Of a DNA stretch of 64,000 nt, positions 31,353 through 40,710 are shown piece by piece. Where the stretch lies: contig NC_088960.1 of the NCBI RefSeq assembly GCF_010111755.1, forward strand, positions 992,001 to 1,056,000. The letters run 5' to 3'. Position 1 is the first letter of the stretch; each line of letters begins with the position of its first letter. Under the pieces are notes generated by a model. It was not told the origin of the DNA. It made no database searches and saw nothing but the letters and a program-made list of their open reading frames with translations. The DNA comes from Nakaseomyces glabratus. Its lineage: Eukaryota; Ascomycota; Saccharomycetes; Saccharomycetales; Saccharomycetaceae. The position numbers and the translations under genes are program-made.

Positions 31353-32576
31353 TCATTGAGATGCACATTGAACACCTTCACCACCGTGGGCATCCTCGTC
31401 GTCAGAGTCGTAGTTTGCACCGCTTCTACCATTGGATTGACCAAACTTGGATGGGTCGAATTCGCTTAGAACACAGTCATCGACTTGGGCCTTGGCAGGT
31501 ATGTTGATTTGTCTTCTTGGTGGCAAGATTTCTTCCAGTTTCTTCAAGTTTTCTTCGGATGTGAAGTGGTTTTCTGGGAACTTGATGTTGAACTTGATCA
31601 ACAAGTTACCGTAACCACCGTATTTCTGAATAGGCATACCTTTACCTTCGACGATCTTGCGGGCACCTGGGGCGATAACTTCACCTGGAACGATATCGAC
31701 CTTCAACCAGTCACCGGAAACGTGTTCCAGGGCGAACTGGCCACCGGCCAAAGCGGTTAGTAGGTCGATCTCGGCCTCGTAGATCAAGTCGTCACCGGCT
31801 CTTTGGAAGTGCTTGTGTGGCTTTTCACTGATCACGAAGACGACATCACCAGGGATGACATCTGGTGCTTGGTCGGCTTCACCTTTGAAGACGATCTTCT
31901 GGCCGTCTTTCATACCTGGCTCGATACGGACCTCAAGGATCTTTCTCTCGTTGTCGACCTTCTTACCGTTACAAGACTTACAACGGTCCTTGGCGTCTAT
32001 GATATCACCTGTACCGTGACACACGTCACACTCGGTTTGGAATCTCTGGATCATAGGACCCATCTGTCTGGTGACGAACTTGATACCTTGACCGTTACAG
32101 CTGCTACACTTCTTGACAGCGCCTTCCTTACCACCTCTACCTTCACAGCTCTTACACAAGATCTGCTTGTTCAGCGCCAGCTTGGCGGTTCTACCCTTGT
32201 AAAGCTCCTCCAGAGAGGCAGCCATCTCGTGCTTGATGTCCCTACCACGCTGAGGACCTCTAGGCCTGCCACCGGTGGCACCGCCGAAGAACTGCGAGAA
32301 GATGTCCTCGCCAAAACCGAAGCCGCCTGGGAAACCGGCACCACCGTTTCCGCTCAGACCTTCCTCACCGAACTGGTCGTACACCTCACGCTTCTGCGAG
32401 TCTGAAAGAATCTCATAAGCACTGGAAACCTCCTTAAACTTCTCAGCAGCCTCCTCAGAAGGGTTCTTGTCCGGATGGTACTTCAACGCACTCTTCCTGT
32501 ACGCCTTCTTGATCTCTGCATCGCTCGCACCAGGCGACACACCCAGCGTGTCGTACAACTTAGTATCCTTAACCAT
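31353..32576 (-). CDS. YDJ1: Type I Hsp40 co-chaperone Ydj1
   Basis: A DnaJ-type partner of cytosolic Hsp70 that stimulates its ATPase and delivers substrates, and acts in protein import and prion handling. The 407-residue product has the J domain with HPDK at 34-37, a Gly/Phe-rich linker (about 70-105), four CxxCxGxG-type zinc-binding repeats (about 140-210: [32 protein letters not shown]), two substrate-binding beta domains and a C-terminal CASQ box for farnesylation and membrane attachment. The start is ATG 32576 ([12 protein letters not shown]); a GTG eight codons earlier is not used in the family. The product is similar in length to S. cerevisiae Ydj1 (409). Confidence 0.98.
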   Translation of the reverse strand: MVKDTKLYDTLGVSPGASDAEIKKAYRKSALKYHPDKNPSEEAAEKFKEVSSAYEILSDSQKREVYDQFGEEGLSGNGGAGFPGGFGFGEDIFSQFFGGATGGRPRGPQRGRDIKHEMAASLEELYKGRTAKLALNKQILCKSCEGRGGKEGAVKKCSSCNGQGIKFVTRQMGPMIQRFQTECDVCHGTGDIIDAKDRCKSCNGKKVDNERKILEVRIEPGMKDGQKIVFKGEADQAPDVIPGDVVFVISEKPHKHFQRAGDDLIYEAEIDLLTALAGGQFALEHVSGDWLKVDIVPGEVIAPGARKIVEGKGMPIQKYGGYGNLLIKFNIKFPENHFTSEENLKKLEEILPPRRQINIPAKAQVDDCVLSEFDPSKFGQSNGRSGANYDSDDEDAHGGEGVQCASQ

Positions 32577-33060
32577 CTTAGCTCGCTTGTTAGACTCCAC
32601 CTTGAATTTATCGTTCGGCCCACTTCAAAGCCGCCATCACACACATCCGGCATCGGCATCCACCTTCCCCCCAGCCTATTTATACTATTCCCAGGCCAGT
32701 AAAGAACCACATGGAATCCGCCAGAAAATTTTCACTTTTGCTAGAGTCGTCTTTCACACAGAAACCAGCGCAGGAATTCTCTCTCTCTGTGTCTCTTCCA
32801 ATGTGTGCTGCTCATCGCCTCCAGAAGCGAAAAATTTTCAATTACCCGGCTAGGGTTCCACAGCCGCAACTTGCTCTTCTCAAAATGAGTCTTTTTTAGG
32901 GTATAGGGTTTTCAGTGTCTTTTAGGGCTGCTTTCTCTTGCACCACTTTGCTCAGCGGGAGCTATAAAGCATTCCGCTCTGCCTACACAGGTACACAGGG
33001 GGGGGTGGGGGGTTGTGGTTTTGGTTCTGGTTGGCGCGTAGTGGGGGGGAGTGTTTTAGC
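32577..33060. other. Divergent promoter region, YDJ1 / MTQ1
   Basis: About 480 bases with Tbf1-like motifs at 32896-32929 and poly-G tracts just before MTQ1 (33000-33012 and 33043-33050). Several GAA/TTC pairs occur on the YDJ1 side, but I could not find a clean heat-shock element. Confidence 0.5.
32896..32929. promoter_or_regulatory. Tbf1-like motif cluster
   Basis: TTAGGGTA (32896-32903), ATAGGGTT (32903-32910) and TTAGGGCT (32922-32929). The last is a full match to the reverse complement of ARCCCTAA. It lies between divergent YDJ1 and MTQ1. Confidence 0.4.
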
Positions 33061-34083
33061 ATGCGGATCAGACCTTGTGATATGCGTGCGGCGTGGGGGC
33101 GGCACCGGTGGCTGCCCCTGTTGCTGCCCCAGTGTAGGAGCGTAGACCAGGCTCTTGTAGAGTTTGGGTGGATGCAAGGGCTGGCGCCGGACAACATAGT
33201 GCAAGGCAACGCAGTGCAAGGCAACGCAGTGCAAGGCAACATAGTGCAAGGCAACGCAGTGCCAGGTAACACAGCGGCACGCAGGCTGCTGCGCGGCTGC
33301 GCCGCGCGGTTCCGCGGTGTGCCCTTGCAGTACGTGCTGGGCTCGCAGCCGTTCGGTGCCGCTGAGCTGGTGTGCAGGCCCGGCGTGCTCATACCCCGGT
33401 GGGAGACAGAGGAGTGGGCGCTGAAGCTAGCCAGGGCCATTGCGCGGTACAGCTCGCAACAGCCTCTAGCACAGCCGCTGAAACTGACGCTGGTGGACCT
33501 GTGTACTGGCACCGGGTGCGTGCCCATAGGCATCCACGATGAGCTTGCCCGTGCGCCCTCCCTGATCAAGTACACCGCGGTCGACGTCTCGCCACAGGCC
33601 ATCGACCTGTGCCGGCTGAACGTCGGCCGGCGGGCCATCGAGGTTAAGCAGGTGGACGTGCTGCGCCAGGACTCGCCGGCGGATATCGTGGGTGGGCTTG
33701 GGCCCGGGCGTGGGCTTGGACTTGGGCGTGGGCCAGCGATAGATATACTGCTGTGCAACCCGCCATACATCCCGCGCAAAGCGTTCACGAGAACCACTGC
33801 GAGGTCAGTGAGGCTCTACGAGCCCAGGCTGGCCCTCATCGCCGACAAAGAGTTCTACAAGAACCTGGTGGACGTGTGGTCTCAACATACTAACTCATTT
33901 GTGTATGAGATCGGGGACTCGTCGCAGTACGAGTACGTAAAGCAGGCCCTGGACCCGAGTGTCTGGTCTGTAGGACTGCACATCGACTCCAATGGCTGTC
34001 CCAGAGCGGTCTATGGCTACAGAAACAGTATACCATCAATTGCATACATATTCGAGGAGTTTAAACAGCCAAGGTATGTATGA
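33061..34083 (+). CDS. MTQ1: Mitochondrial release-factor glutamine methyltransferase
   Basis: Mtq1 methylates the glutamine of the GGQ motif of the mitochondrial release factor Mrf1. The 340-residue product, started at ATG 33061, has the family RFRGVPLQYVLGSQPFG region, PRWETEEW, SAM motif VDLCTGTGCVPIG (about 145-157) and the catalytic NPPY at 233-236. It is unusual in two ways. A five-copy 15-bp repeat encodes a V-Q-G-N-A-like pentapeptide at about residues 45-69, and a Gly/Leu/Arg-rich repeat lies at about 211-226, just before the NPPY strand; both look like insertions relative to S. cerevisiae Mtq1. The gene is strongly G+C-rich at third positions, unlike GCD10 beside it. It matches YNL063W in place. 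Confidence 0.92.
   Translation: MRIRPCDMRAAWGRHRWLPLLLPQCRSVDQALVEFGWMQGLAPDNIVQGNAVQGNAVQGNIVQGNAVPGNTAARRLLRGCAARFRGVPLQYVLGSQPFGAAELVCRPGVLIPRWETEEWALKLARAIARYSSQQPLAQPLKLTLVDLCTGTGCVPIGIHDELARAPSLIKYTAVDVSPQAIDLCRLNVGRRAIEVKQVDVLRQDSPADIVGGLGPGRGLGLGRGPAIDILLCNPPYIPRKAFTRTTARSVRLYEPRLALIADKEFYKNLVDVWSQHTNSFVYEIGDSSQYEYVKQALDPSVWSVGLHIDSNGCPRAVYGYRNSIPSIAYIFEEFKQPRYV
33193..33267 (+). repeat. Coding minisatellite, 5 x 15 bp, in MTQ1
   Basis: Five in-frame units of the form AAC-(ATA/GCA)-GTG-CAA-GGC, the last with CCA-GGT in place of CAA-GGC. They encode N-(I/A)-V-Q-G repeats (the last reads N-A-V-P-G). Confidence 0.9.
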
Positions 34084-34117
34084 CCCTTCCCGTCGAGGAA
34101 CACGTCTTGTACATAAT

Positions 34118-34273
34118 GTATATCGTGGATAATAAATACACAATGCATCTATAAAAGTATATCGTGGATAATAAATACACAATGCATCTATAAAAGTATA
34201 TCGTGGATAATAAATACACAATGCATATATAAAGGTATATCGTGGTTAATAAATACACAATGCATCTATAAAA
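34118..34273. repeat. Minisatellite, 4 x 39 bp, between convergent MTQ1 and GCD10
   Basis: Four head-to-tail 39-bp units start at 34118, 34157, 34196 and 34235, each beginning GTATATCGTGG and containing ATAAATACACAATGCAT. Only a few substitutions separate the copies. The array fills nearly all of the 194 bp between the two 3' ends and stops 4 bp before the GCD10 stop codon. Its TATATA/ATAAA content could serve as polyadenylation sequence for both genes. Confidence 0.93.
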
Positions 34274-34277
34274 GGCA

Positions 34278-35699
34278 CTACTCCATCTTCTGCTTCTTCT
34301 CCTCTTGCTCATCGGCGTTCACATCCGTGGGCTCCTCGATCTCAGGTTCTGGTGCTGGAATCACCCTGTGACACCATAGCAAGTAACCCCCACCGCCTCT
34401 CATGGTCATCAAGGGATGCAGCTTCCCTCTTGCGGTTTGGTATGGCCTACACCTAGTCTCCAGGATCGTGGGGGCCAAGTACCTCAAGTCGCTGTACAGT
34501 GTGTGCGCTAGCTCAAGTAACGTCTCCTTGAACTGACTGAAGCATACGATTGGTCTAGCACCGTGCACCCGCTCCGCTAGACGCGGTACCAGGGAAGGCA
34601 GATGTAACGTAGAGGCTACCACTAAACCATCGTACTGCTGCTTCGTAGCCATTTCAATCACACGCAGTTGTGTGTAATACCACTTCAGCTTCCTGGAGTA
34701 CGCACTTCTCTTGCCGCTCTTTAGTTTGTTTACTTCCTCCTTCGATAATGGTGTAAAACGACCTTCAACTTCTTCCATGGTTGGTGGACGGAAATAGTCT
34801 AATATGGACAGTGTCACAACATGCTTCTCGATGAACTTCTCTGAGTAGTTAGAGAATTTTAACAGATCCAAGTTGGGATGCTCGTTCTCATTTATTACCA
34901 CAATCTTACCAGGCGCATCCAAGTCCTCTTTACCCCCAAACATTCTTTCCAACATAGTATACACAATCAAACCACCCGTTTCATCCATACATAGGTAAGT
35001 ACCATCAGACCTAATATTAGTCAAGTTTAGTATCATACCTAGGGACTCTTCAGAAAGGTCAAGGACCCTTTGAATATCACCTTTCTCCACCAGAAACTTC
35101 AGCAGCATTGAGCTACTCAAGTAATCAACGGTGAAGAACTTCGCAAACTTCTGTTTCTTCCTCTTTAAGTACTTCTCCTGTGAATAAATAGTCTTTTGGT
35201 GGAAACTACCGTGCGATTCAATCATCTTGGTGATAATCTCATTCGCAGACGCTGATTGCTGCTTGAATCTCTCAACATCATGCATGGTCAATTTCTGCAC
35301 ATCGTTACCGATATTAATCAGACCTTGATTTGTGGCGCTGCTGAGCACATTCTGGAGTTCAACAGGGATCACCGCTGAGGAATCCATCTCCTCAACTTCC
35401 TCTTCAGCTTTGTCATCAGTGGCAACCTCCTTGTACAACCTAACTTTACCTACTGGCACTTTATTCAGCTCGTTGCTCTTTGGCTTCTTCTTCTTGTTCT
35501 CCACTATTTCTTCAACATTGTCATAATATATCTCAAATGTAGTGCCCAATGGCCATCCCAATATGTCATTCACTTGGAAAGCACCGAATTTACCGAGAGA
35601 CACAGAGCTATCGGGCTTTAACTCCACAATCTTCGAATTACCGGAGGGTAAGGTCAGAATAACGTGCTGATCCTGGACAATGCTCTTTAATGGATCCAT
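34278..35699 (-). CDS. TRM6: tRNA m1A58 methyltransferase non-catalytic subunit
   Basis: Trm6 (Gcd10) pairs with the catalytic Trm61 (Gcd14) to make m1A58 in tRNAs, essential for initiator tRNA stability. The 473-residue product matches S. cerevisiae Gcd10 (478). The start is set at ATG 35699 (MDPLKSIVQDQHVI) because it aligns with the S. cerevisiae N-terminus and continues into LPSGNSKIVELKPDSSVSLGKFG. The frame is open for 55 more codons upstream, beginning with TTG at 35864, but that stretch contains two PAC boxes and is best read as promoter. The C-terminal half is the degenerate Rossmann-like domain lacking a working SAM motif. It is divergent from NOP2, like YNL062C/YNL061W. Confidence 0.95.
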   Translation of the reverse strand: MDPLKSIVQDQHVILTLPSGNSKIVELKPDSSVSLGKFGAFQVNDILGWPLGTTFEIYYDNVEEIVENKKKKPKSNELNKVPVGKVRLYKEVATDDKAEEEVEEMDSSAVIPVELQNVLSSATNQGLINIGNDVQKLTMHDVERFKQQSASANEIITKMIESHGSFHQKTIYSQEKYLKRKKQKFAKFFTVDYLSSSMLLKFLVEKGDIQRVLDLSEESLGMILNLTNIRSDGTYLCMDETGGLIVYTMLERMFGGKEDLDAPGKIVVINENEHPNLDLLKFSNYSEKFIEKHVVTLSILDYFRPPTMEEVEGRFTPLSKEEVNKLKSGKRSAYSRKLKWYYTQLRVIEMATKQQYDGLVVASTLHLPSLVPRLAERVHGARPIVCFSQFKETLLELAHTLYSDLRYLAPTILETRCRPYQTARGKLHPLMTMRGGGGYLLWCHRVIPAPEPEIEEPTDVNADEQEEKKQKME

Positions 35700-36065
35700 T
35701 CCTTCTAGTATCTTTCGCTTGGATTCCTTGCTTAGGTGACGGGGGGCGCTAGCAACAACTAGAAAATCAATAGCTTCCAATGCACCTCGAGGAAGACTAT
35801 TATGTTTCTTGAATGATTGAATTACATGCTCATCGATGCGATGAGCATTTGAATTTTTTGTCAAAACCTGCTTTGTACTACTCTTTCTTAGGGCGATGGG
35901 TGAAAAACTTCCAAAACGACAAAAAATTGCAAAACTTCTGAAAATTTTGCGATGAGCTTCACATCACACATAGTAATTTAGTTTAAAAGTGGGTCAAGTG
36001 TTAGTTGAGTATTACTGCTATATATTTCTATCACAGAGTAGCAACACTAGACAATATACGGAACA
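35700..36065. promoter_or_regulatory. Divergent ribosome-biogenesis promoter, GCD10 / NOP2
   Basis: The region carries inverted PAC boxes at 35828-35846 (GCTCATCG ... GCGATGAGC) and a second set, RRPE TGAAAATTTT at 35939-35948 directly joined to PAC GCGATGAGCT at 35949-35958. Both genes belong to the rRNA/tRNA processing regulon, so a shared bidirectional promoter is likely. Confidence 0.8.
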
Positions 36066-37925
36066 ATGGGTAAAGGTCGTTCTAAGTTTAAGCAAGCCGC
36101 TCCTCCAAGTTTGGATGAGTTTTTGGCTAAGAAAGAGAAGAAGCAGAACAAGTTAAACAAGAAGTCTAAGAGAACCCATGAGGACAAAGATGACGGTAAG
36201 AAGAGTAAGAAGCAGAAGAAGTCCAAGTCTAAGAGAGCTGAAACTGAGGAAACTGAGGAAGAACCAGCTGACCTACCAGAAGTCGACTATGAGGAATTGT
36301 CAAAGGCCAAGAAGTCTCTGTTCGATGATGAGGAAGACGCAGGTGCAGACAGTAATGATGAGGAAGAACTAGATGATGATGAATTGAAGGATGAATTTGA
36401 CCTTGAACAAGAGTATGACTACGATGAAGACGAGGAAGCCGAGGCTAAGCCAATGTTCTCTGATGATGAAGAAGATGAAGAAGAATTGGAGAGGTTGAAT
36501 GCTAACAACATGGAATTCTTGTCTAAGAGATTGGATGAAGAAGAAGCTGAAGAAGCTGAGGAAGCCGAGCTTGAATTAACCGAGGCCCACAAGCAAAACC
36601 CAAGAGCTGATGTTCTTCCTTCAAAGGAAGAAGAAGAGCTAATGGCTCAAAATCCACCTGATTTGACCTCTATTAGAACCAGAATTATAGAAATTGTTAA
36701 AGTTTTGGAGGACTTTAAGACATTGGGTGCTGAGGGTAGATCTCGTAGTGAGTACACTGATAGACTATTAAAAGATATCTGCGAGTATTTTGGTTACACT
36801 CCATTTTTGGCTGAGAAATTGTTCAACCTCTTCTCTCCAGCCGAAGCTCTGGAGTTCTTTGAGGCCAACGAAATTGCTAGACCTATTACAATTAGAACCA
36901 ACACTTTGAAAACAAGTAGAAGAGATCTTGCACAAGCTTTGGTTAACAGAGGTGTGAATTTGCAACCTATAGGTTCTTGGACAAAGGTTGGTCTACAAAT
37001 CTTTGACTCTCAAGTCCCAATTGGTGCTACTCCAGAGTATCTAGCTGGTAACTATATTCTACAAGCAGCATCATCTTTCTTACCAGTCGTCGCACTAGAC
37101 CCACAAGAAAATGAGAGGGTGCTAGATATGGCTTCTGCTCCAGGTGGTAAGACAACTTATATTTCCGCGCTTATGAAGAATACAGGTTGTGTGTTTGCTA
37201 ATGATGCAAACAAGAAGAGAACAAAATCATTGATTGCTAATATCCATCGTCTTGGATGCACAAACACAATTGTTTGTAATTATGATGCTCGTGAATTTCC
37301 AAAGGTTATTGGTGGGTTTGACAGAGTTCTTTTAGATGCTCCATGTTCAGGTACAGGTGTCATTGGTAAGGATCAATCTGTTAAAGTATCGCGTACCGAG
37401 AAAGATTTCATTCAAATTCCTCATCTACAAAAGCAGTTGCTATTATCAGCTATTGACTCTGTTGATGCTAACTCCAAAAAAGGTGGTGTCATTGTATACT
37501 CTACCTGTTCCGTTGCAGTTGAAGAAGATGAAGCCGTTGTCGACTATGCTCTAAGAAAGAGACCAAATGTGAAACTAGTTGACACTGGTCTTCAAATTGG
37601 TAAGGAGGGTTTTGTTAGTTTCAGAGGTAAAAAATTCCACCCAAGCTTAAAATTAACAAGGAGGTATTATCCACATACCTATAATGTGGATGGTTTCTTT
37701 GTTGCCAAGTTCCAAAAGATTGGCCCATCTCCACATGACGATAACCAAGCTACTGCTAAAGAAAAGGAAGCAGCTGCAAGATTGGAAGCCATCGAGGAAG
37801 GTATTATCAAGGAAGATTTCGCCGAGTTTGAGGATGAAGAAGATAAGGAATATATAGAAAAGTCCAAGTCGAAGCTACTAAAAAAGAGAGGTGTTAACCC
37901 AAAAGCCAAATTGGAGAAAAAATGA
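36066..37925 (+). CDS. NOP2: 25S rRNA m5C methyltransferase, ribosome assembly factor
   Basis: An essential nucleolar protein that methylates C2870 of 25S rRNA and is needed for 60S assembly. The 619-residue product has a Lys-rich then strongly acidic N-terminal 170 residues, the NOL1/NOP2/Sun domain with SAM motif DMASAPGGKTTY (about 353-364), the APCSGTG motif with Cys427 and STCSV with the catalytic Cys481, and a charged C-terminal tail. The length equals that of S. cerevisiae Nop2 (618). The ATG at 36066 follows a short leader. The PAC/RRPE promoter shared with GCD10 fits its role. Confidence 0.98.
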   Translation: MGKGRSKFKQAAPPSLDEFLAKKEKKQNKLNKKSKRTHEDKDDGKKSKKQKKSKSKRAETEETEEEPADLPEVDYEELSKAKKSLFDDEEDAGADSNDEEELDDDELKDEFDLEQEYDYDEDEEAEAKPMFSDDEEDEEELERLNANNMEFLSKRLDEEEAEEAEEAELELTEAHKQNPRADVLPSKEEEELMAQNPPDLTSIRTRIIEIVKVLEDFKTLGAEGRSRSEYTDRLLKDICEYFGYTPFLAEKLFNLFSPAEALEFFEANEIARPITIRTNTLKTSRRDLAQALVNRGVNLQPIGSWTKVGLQIFDSQVPIGATPEYLAGNYILQAASSFLPVVALDPQENERVLDMASAPGGKTTYISALMKNTGCVFANDANKKRTKSLIANIHRLGCTNTIVCNYDAREFPKVIGGFDRVLLDAPCSGTGVIGKDQSVKVSRTEKDFIQIPHLQKQLLLSAIDSVDANSKKGGVIVYSTCSVAVEEDEAVVDYALRKRPNVKLVDTGLQIGKEGFVSFRGKKFHPSLKLTRRYYPHTYNVDGFFVAKFQKIGPSPHDDNQATAKEKEAAARLEAIEEGIIKEDFAEFEDEEDKEYIEKSKSKLLKKRGVNPKAKLEKK

Positions 37926-38062
37926 TTAGTTACTTTTAGAACCATATAATAACATCCCACTTCTAATTACCAATTCTATGTATATTACAAACATACTTGC
38001 ATATGTAAAAAATCATTACCTTTATTACTATTAATGTAAACATTAAACGTTAATGACCTCAA

Positions 38063-40327
38063 TTACTCGAAATAAGGTACATTACTTAGCTTGTGCTCTT
38101 TCAGATAGTCGACGCCACATTCATCATACTCCTCAGAAGTTACAATTGTACGTTGATAATCTTCTTCTGTATTCGCCAGTCTATACATACCATTCCACAC
38201 GTCCAGAGTAGGGGCTTCTGATATATTGACATTTATTTTTGTATCCGAAGGAAGGAACTCAGTGAACTCTTTTACCACCCTACTTTTAAGCCCAGGAACT
38301 TGAGCATTCCCACCGACTAACCACACGTTTTTGGCCATATCTAAACTTTGCTGACTCAAATTTCTCGGAGTTGACCCAAACTTTTTCGTAATTATCGTCT
38401 CACAGATCTCTGTTATACCTGCTTGATCTTGTCCACCAAGTATTGGCTGAAACATTACTTCAGGTACTCTGATGCGCTCCACGTTGATATGCATTTGATG
38501 CTGCTCATGAATATTTTCACTATCATGAGGTCTGGGACCACGCAAAAACAAATGGAATACTGAATTTCTCCAGTCATACTGAGCATCTAATGTATCTTCC
38601 TCGGTAAAATTAGGATCATATTCTAGAAGTATACCTTCTAAGTCCACTATCTCCTTATATTCGTCCTCAATCGCTTCATCAAGTGCTTCAGGATTTTGGG
38701 TTATATCATTGTACACCATCCAATCTTCATCATTGGCACCAAATGTGTCATTAGGGTCGTTATCAATCGTAGCTTGCTGCCTGGTTCGTTTCGTGCCTCT
38801 GGCATTATCTTCTGCTAAATTTGCCAAATTCTTCATTCGATTCTGTGCCACTTGAGATTTACGGTCTTTCATATCCTCCTTAAGCTTAAGCTTTTCTTTT
38901 CTCTTTTGCATTAGATCATGTAATCTGTTTCTCTTATCTTTTAACCATCCATTGAAATCCGTAGATCTCCATTCTTCATCCTTTTTCTTTTGTTCTTCAA
39001 CCTCCTTTAATATTCTCTCCTTCTCTTCCTTAGCTTTTTGGCGGGCATCGTAATTTGCTTTCAAAAGCTTCTGAACTTTTTTCTCCTGCTTTTGCTCTTC
39101 ATTTAATTGTTCATCAGGGATATCTACCAAATCAAATTTGCCTTCCATATTTTCTTCTTCTTCTGCCTCATCTACCGCTTCAGAAAGTTCAAGAGCTTCA
39201 GCTTTCTTTATCGATCTTTGAACGTTATAGAGATATTTTTTGAAATCTCTCTCATCATCAAATCCCGCGCTTTGCAACACAGCTAGTACTTTCTTTTTTG
39301 GCTCGCCTTCTAGTTGCTCCTTCACTTTGGAGAAATATTCGTATTCTTCCCGCTTCTGAACTAATCTTTCCTTTCTTTTTATACGTGCTTGTTCCTGTAA
39401 TCTCTTACCGCTTTCTTTTCTCTTCTCAGCTTGAATTCTCAGCTCTTCTTCACTCTTTTGTGGAGCTTGTACTTCAACAAAAGGTGCCTCTACAACAACA
39501 TTCTTATTTTCAAGGTTACCTAGCGTCAAATATCCTTCAATATCTGTTTCATAATCTTGCGAAACATAACAATAGTCTTTGTACATCTTTTCGTATTGCA
39601 GGTAGGATAATTTAGTTGGGAAGTAAGGATATTTCAAATAAAGTAAGTTGCTCAAGTAATCTATAGAGCTGTGACCACCCCAATTTATCCTTTTCGCGTC
39701 AAGCATCATTCCTTGCCCTTCTACTATAGGTATGACATTCGTGTCTTCATATCCACAGTCAATAACTATACCTGTCGAACTTCCGCCATTATGACCATAG
39801 AATGCTAACATGCCCTCTACAGCCATCGAGACCTTTGGGACTCCGAACGACTCAAACAAAGTTTGATACCAATTAGATCGTTGAGACTGTAGGCACGCTA
39901 GTTTCTCATTTATTATGATTGGGTTTGTCACACCATTATCAGGTTGAACACCCAAGTGATGAAACGTATATTGAAGAATGTCTTCAACCATATCCCAGTT
40001 GACCACCAACGGCCCATCAAATGGACTTCTTGCCTGTGATCTAGTGGTTTGATCCAGCCATGTGTCGTAACCTATACAAGGCAAATACTTGTTCGTCTTT
40101 CTATCACGATATTTCGAGAATCTATTCGGGAATATATGCGACGGCCTCGATATGTTGGTGTAACCTGCCCTCAATTCATAAGACCCGAAGTCAATGGCTA
40201 TAGGAATATTGGGATCATAAGTTGCGCTGTCAATAAAGTGCTCATAGCTGTTCCGTAATGGCGGGTCTTCAATTATATCAACTCTCAATGGAGTTAGGGA
40301 TGCGTCCCTAGAAACCTCTCTACTCAT
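38063..40327 (-). CDS. ARP5: Actin-related protein 5, INO80 subunit
   Basis: Arp5 joins Ies6 in the INO80 chromatin remodeller and couples ATP hydrolysis to nucleosome sliding. The 754-residue product matches S. cerevisiae Arp5 (755). An actin fold starts at PIAIDFGSYELRAGY (about 41-55), with the nucleotide-binding IVIDCGYEDTNVIPI segment at about 187-201, and is split by a long charged insertion (about 285-560; coiled-coil-like, Lys/Glu-rich) characteristic of Arp5. The fold resumes with HINVERIRVPEVMFQP and NVWLVGGNAQVPGLKSR. It matches YNL059C and is convergent with NOP2. Confidence 0.97.
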   Translation of the reverse strand: MSREVSRDASLTPLRVDIIEDPPLRNSYEHFIDSATYDPNIPIAIDFGSYELRAGYTNISRPSHIFPNRFSKYRDRKTNKYLPCIGYDTWLDQTTRSQARSPFDGPLVVNWDMVEDILQYTFHHLGVQPDNGVTNPIIINEKLACLQSQRSNWYQTLFESFGVPKVSMAVEGMLAFYGHNGGSSTGIVIDCGYEDTNVIPIVEGQGMMLDAKRINWGGHSSIDYLSNLLYLKYPYFPTKLSYLQYEKMYKDYCYVSQDYETDIEGYLTLGNLENKNVVVEAPFVEVQAPQKSEEELRIQAEKRKESGKRLQEQARIKRKERLVQKREEYEYFSKVKEQLEGEPKKKVLAVLQSAGFDDERDFKKYLYNVQRSIKKAEALELSEAVDEAEEEENMEGKFDLVDIPDEQLNEEQKQEKKVQKLLKANYDARQKAKEEKERILKEVEEQKKKDEEWRSTDFNGWLKDKRNRLHDLMQKRKEKLKLKEDMKDRKSQVAQNRMKNLANLAEDNARGTKRTRQQATIDNDPNDTFGANDEDWMVYNDITQNPEALDEAIEDEYKEIVDLEGILLEYDPNFTEEDTLDAQYDWRNSVFHLFLRGPRPHDSENIHEQHQMHINVERIRVPEVMFQPILGGQDQAGITEICETIITKKFGSTPRNLSQQSLDMAKNVWLVGGNAQVPGLKSRVVKEFTEFLPSDTKINVNISEAPTLDVWNGMYRLANTEEDYQRTIVTSEEYDECGVDYLKEHKLSNVPYFE

Positions 40328-40710
40328 GCCTTGCCGATGATTTATAATCGCTTCCTCAACAATTGCTCTCGCTACTTATAGAATCGGTAGCCTTCCTTAA
40401 ATCGAGGTTTTATTAAGGCAATATATGCTGGTTTCAATAGCTGTTTCACTTGTACCTCAAGCTTTTGACTATGACCAACTTTTTCTATTTCGTTAGCGTG
40501 ACGAAATTTTTCAGCCCAACTGCGATATAATGAACCTTGCGATGCGCAATGTAGTCTTATAGGATCAGGATTAAATACACTTGTTTGATAGTTGATCATC
40601 TAGTGTAATATATATGTATATATTGGTATTATATCCGTTATCAGCTAGAATGGATAATTTTAAATGTGCGTATTTATGTATATATGTAATAGTGCATTAA
40701 TTAACAATGG
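40328..40710. other. Interval between ARP5 and the YNL058C homologue
   Basis: About 380 bases on which a 75-codon frame (40372-40599) occupies most of the space; see that entry. The remainder is AT-rich. Confidence 0.5.
40372..40599 (-). CDS. Possible small protein of 75 residues with an LYR tripeptide
   Basis: I do not recognise this frame, but it looks like a gene: it starts with ATG, ends 44 bp upstream of the ARP5 start on the same strand, has no low complexity, and alternates charged and hydrophobic residues. It reads PDPIRLHCASQGSLYRSW near residues 12-29, where LYR (24-26) recalls small mitochondrial LYR-motif proteins, and has a basic C-terminal helix-like part (VKQLLKPAYIALIKPRFKEGY). 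It may be an unannotated mitochondrial assembly factor or a chance frame in the ARP5 promoter. S. cerevisiae has no named gene here that I know of. Confidence 0.4.
   Translation of the reverse strand: MINYQTSVFNPDPIRLHCASQGSLYRSWAEKFRHANEIEKVGHSQKLEVQVKQLLKPAYIALIKPRFKEGYRFYK

Noticed and set aside
34036..34312. Repeat-encoded minus-strand peptides across the 39-bp array
   Set aside because: The 39-bp unit is a multiple of three, so frames stay open by default; there is no independent coding signal.
35700..35864. 55-codon N-terminal extension of GCD10
   Set aside because: No ATG; it contains PAC promoter boxes, and the S. cerevisiae protein begins at the aligned ATG 35699.
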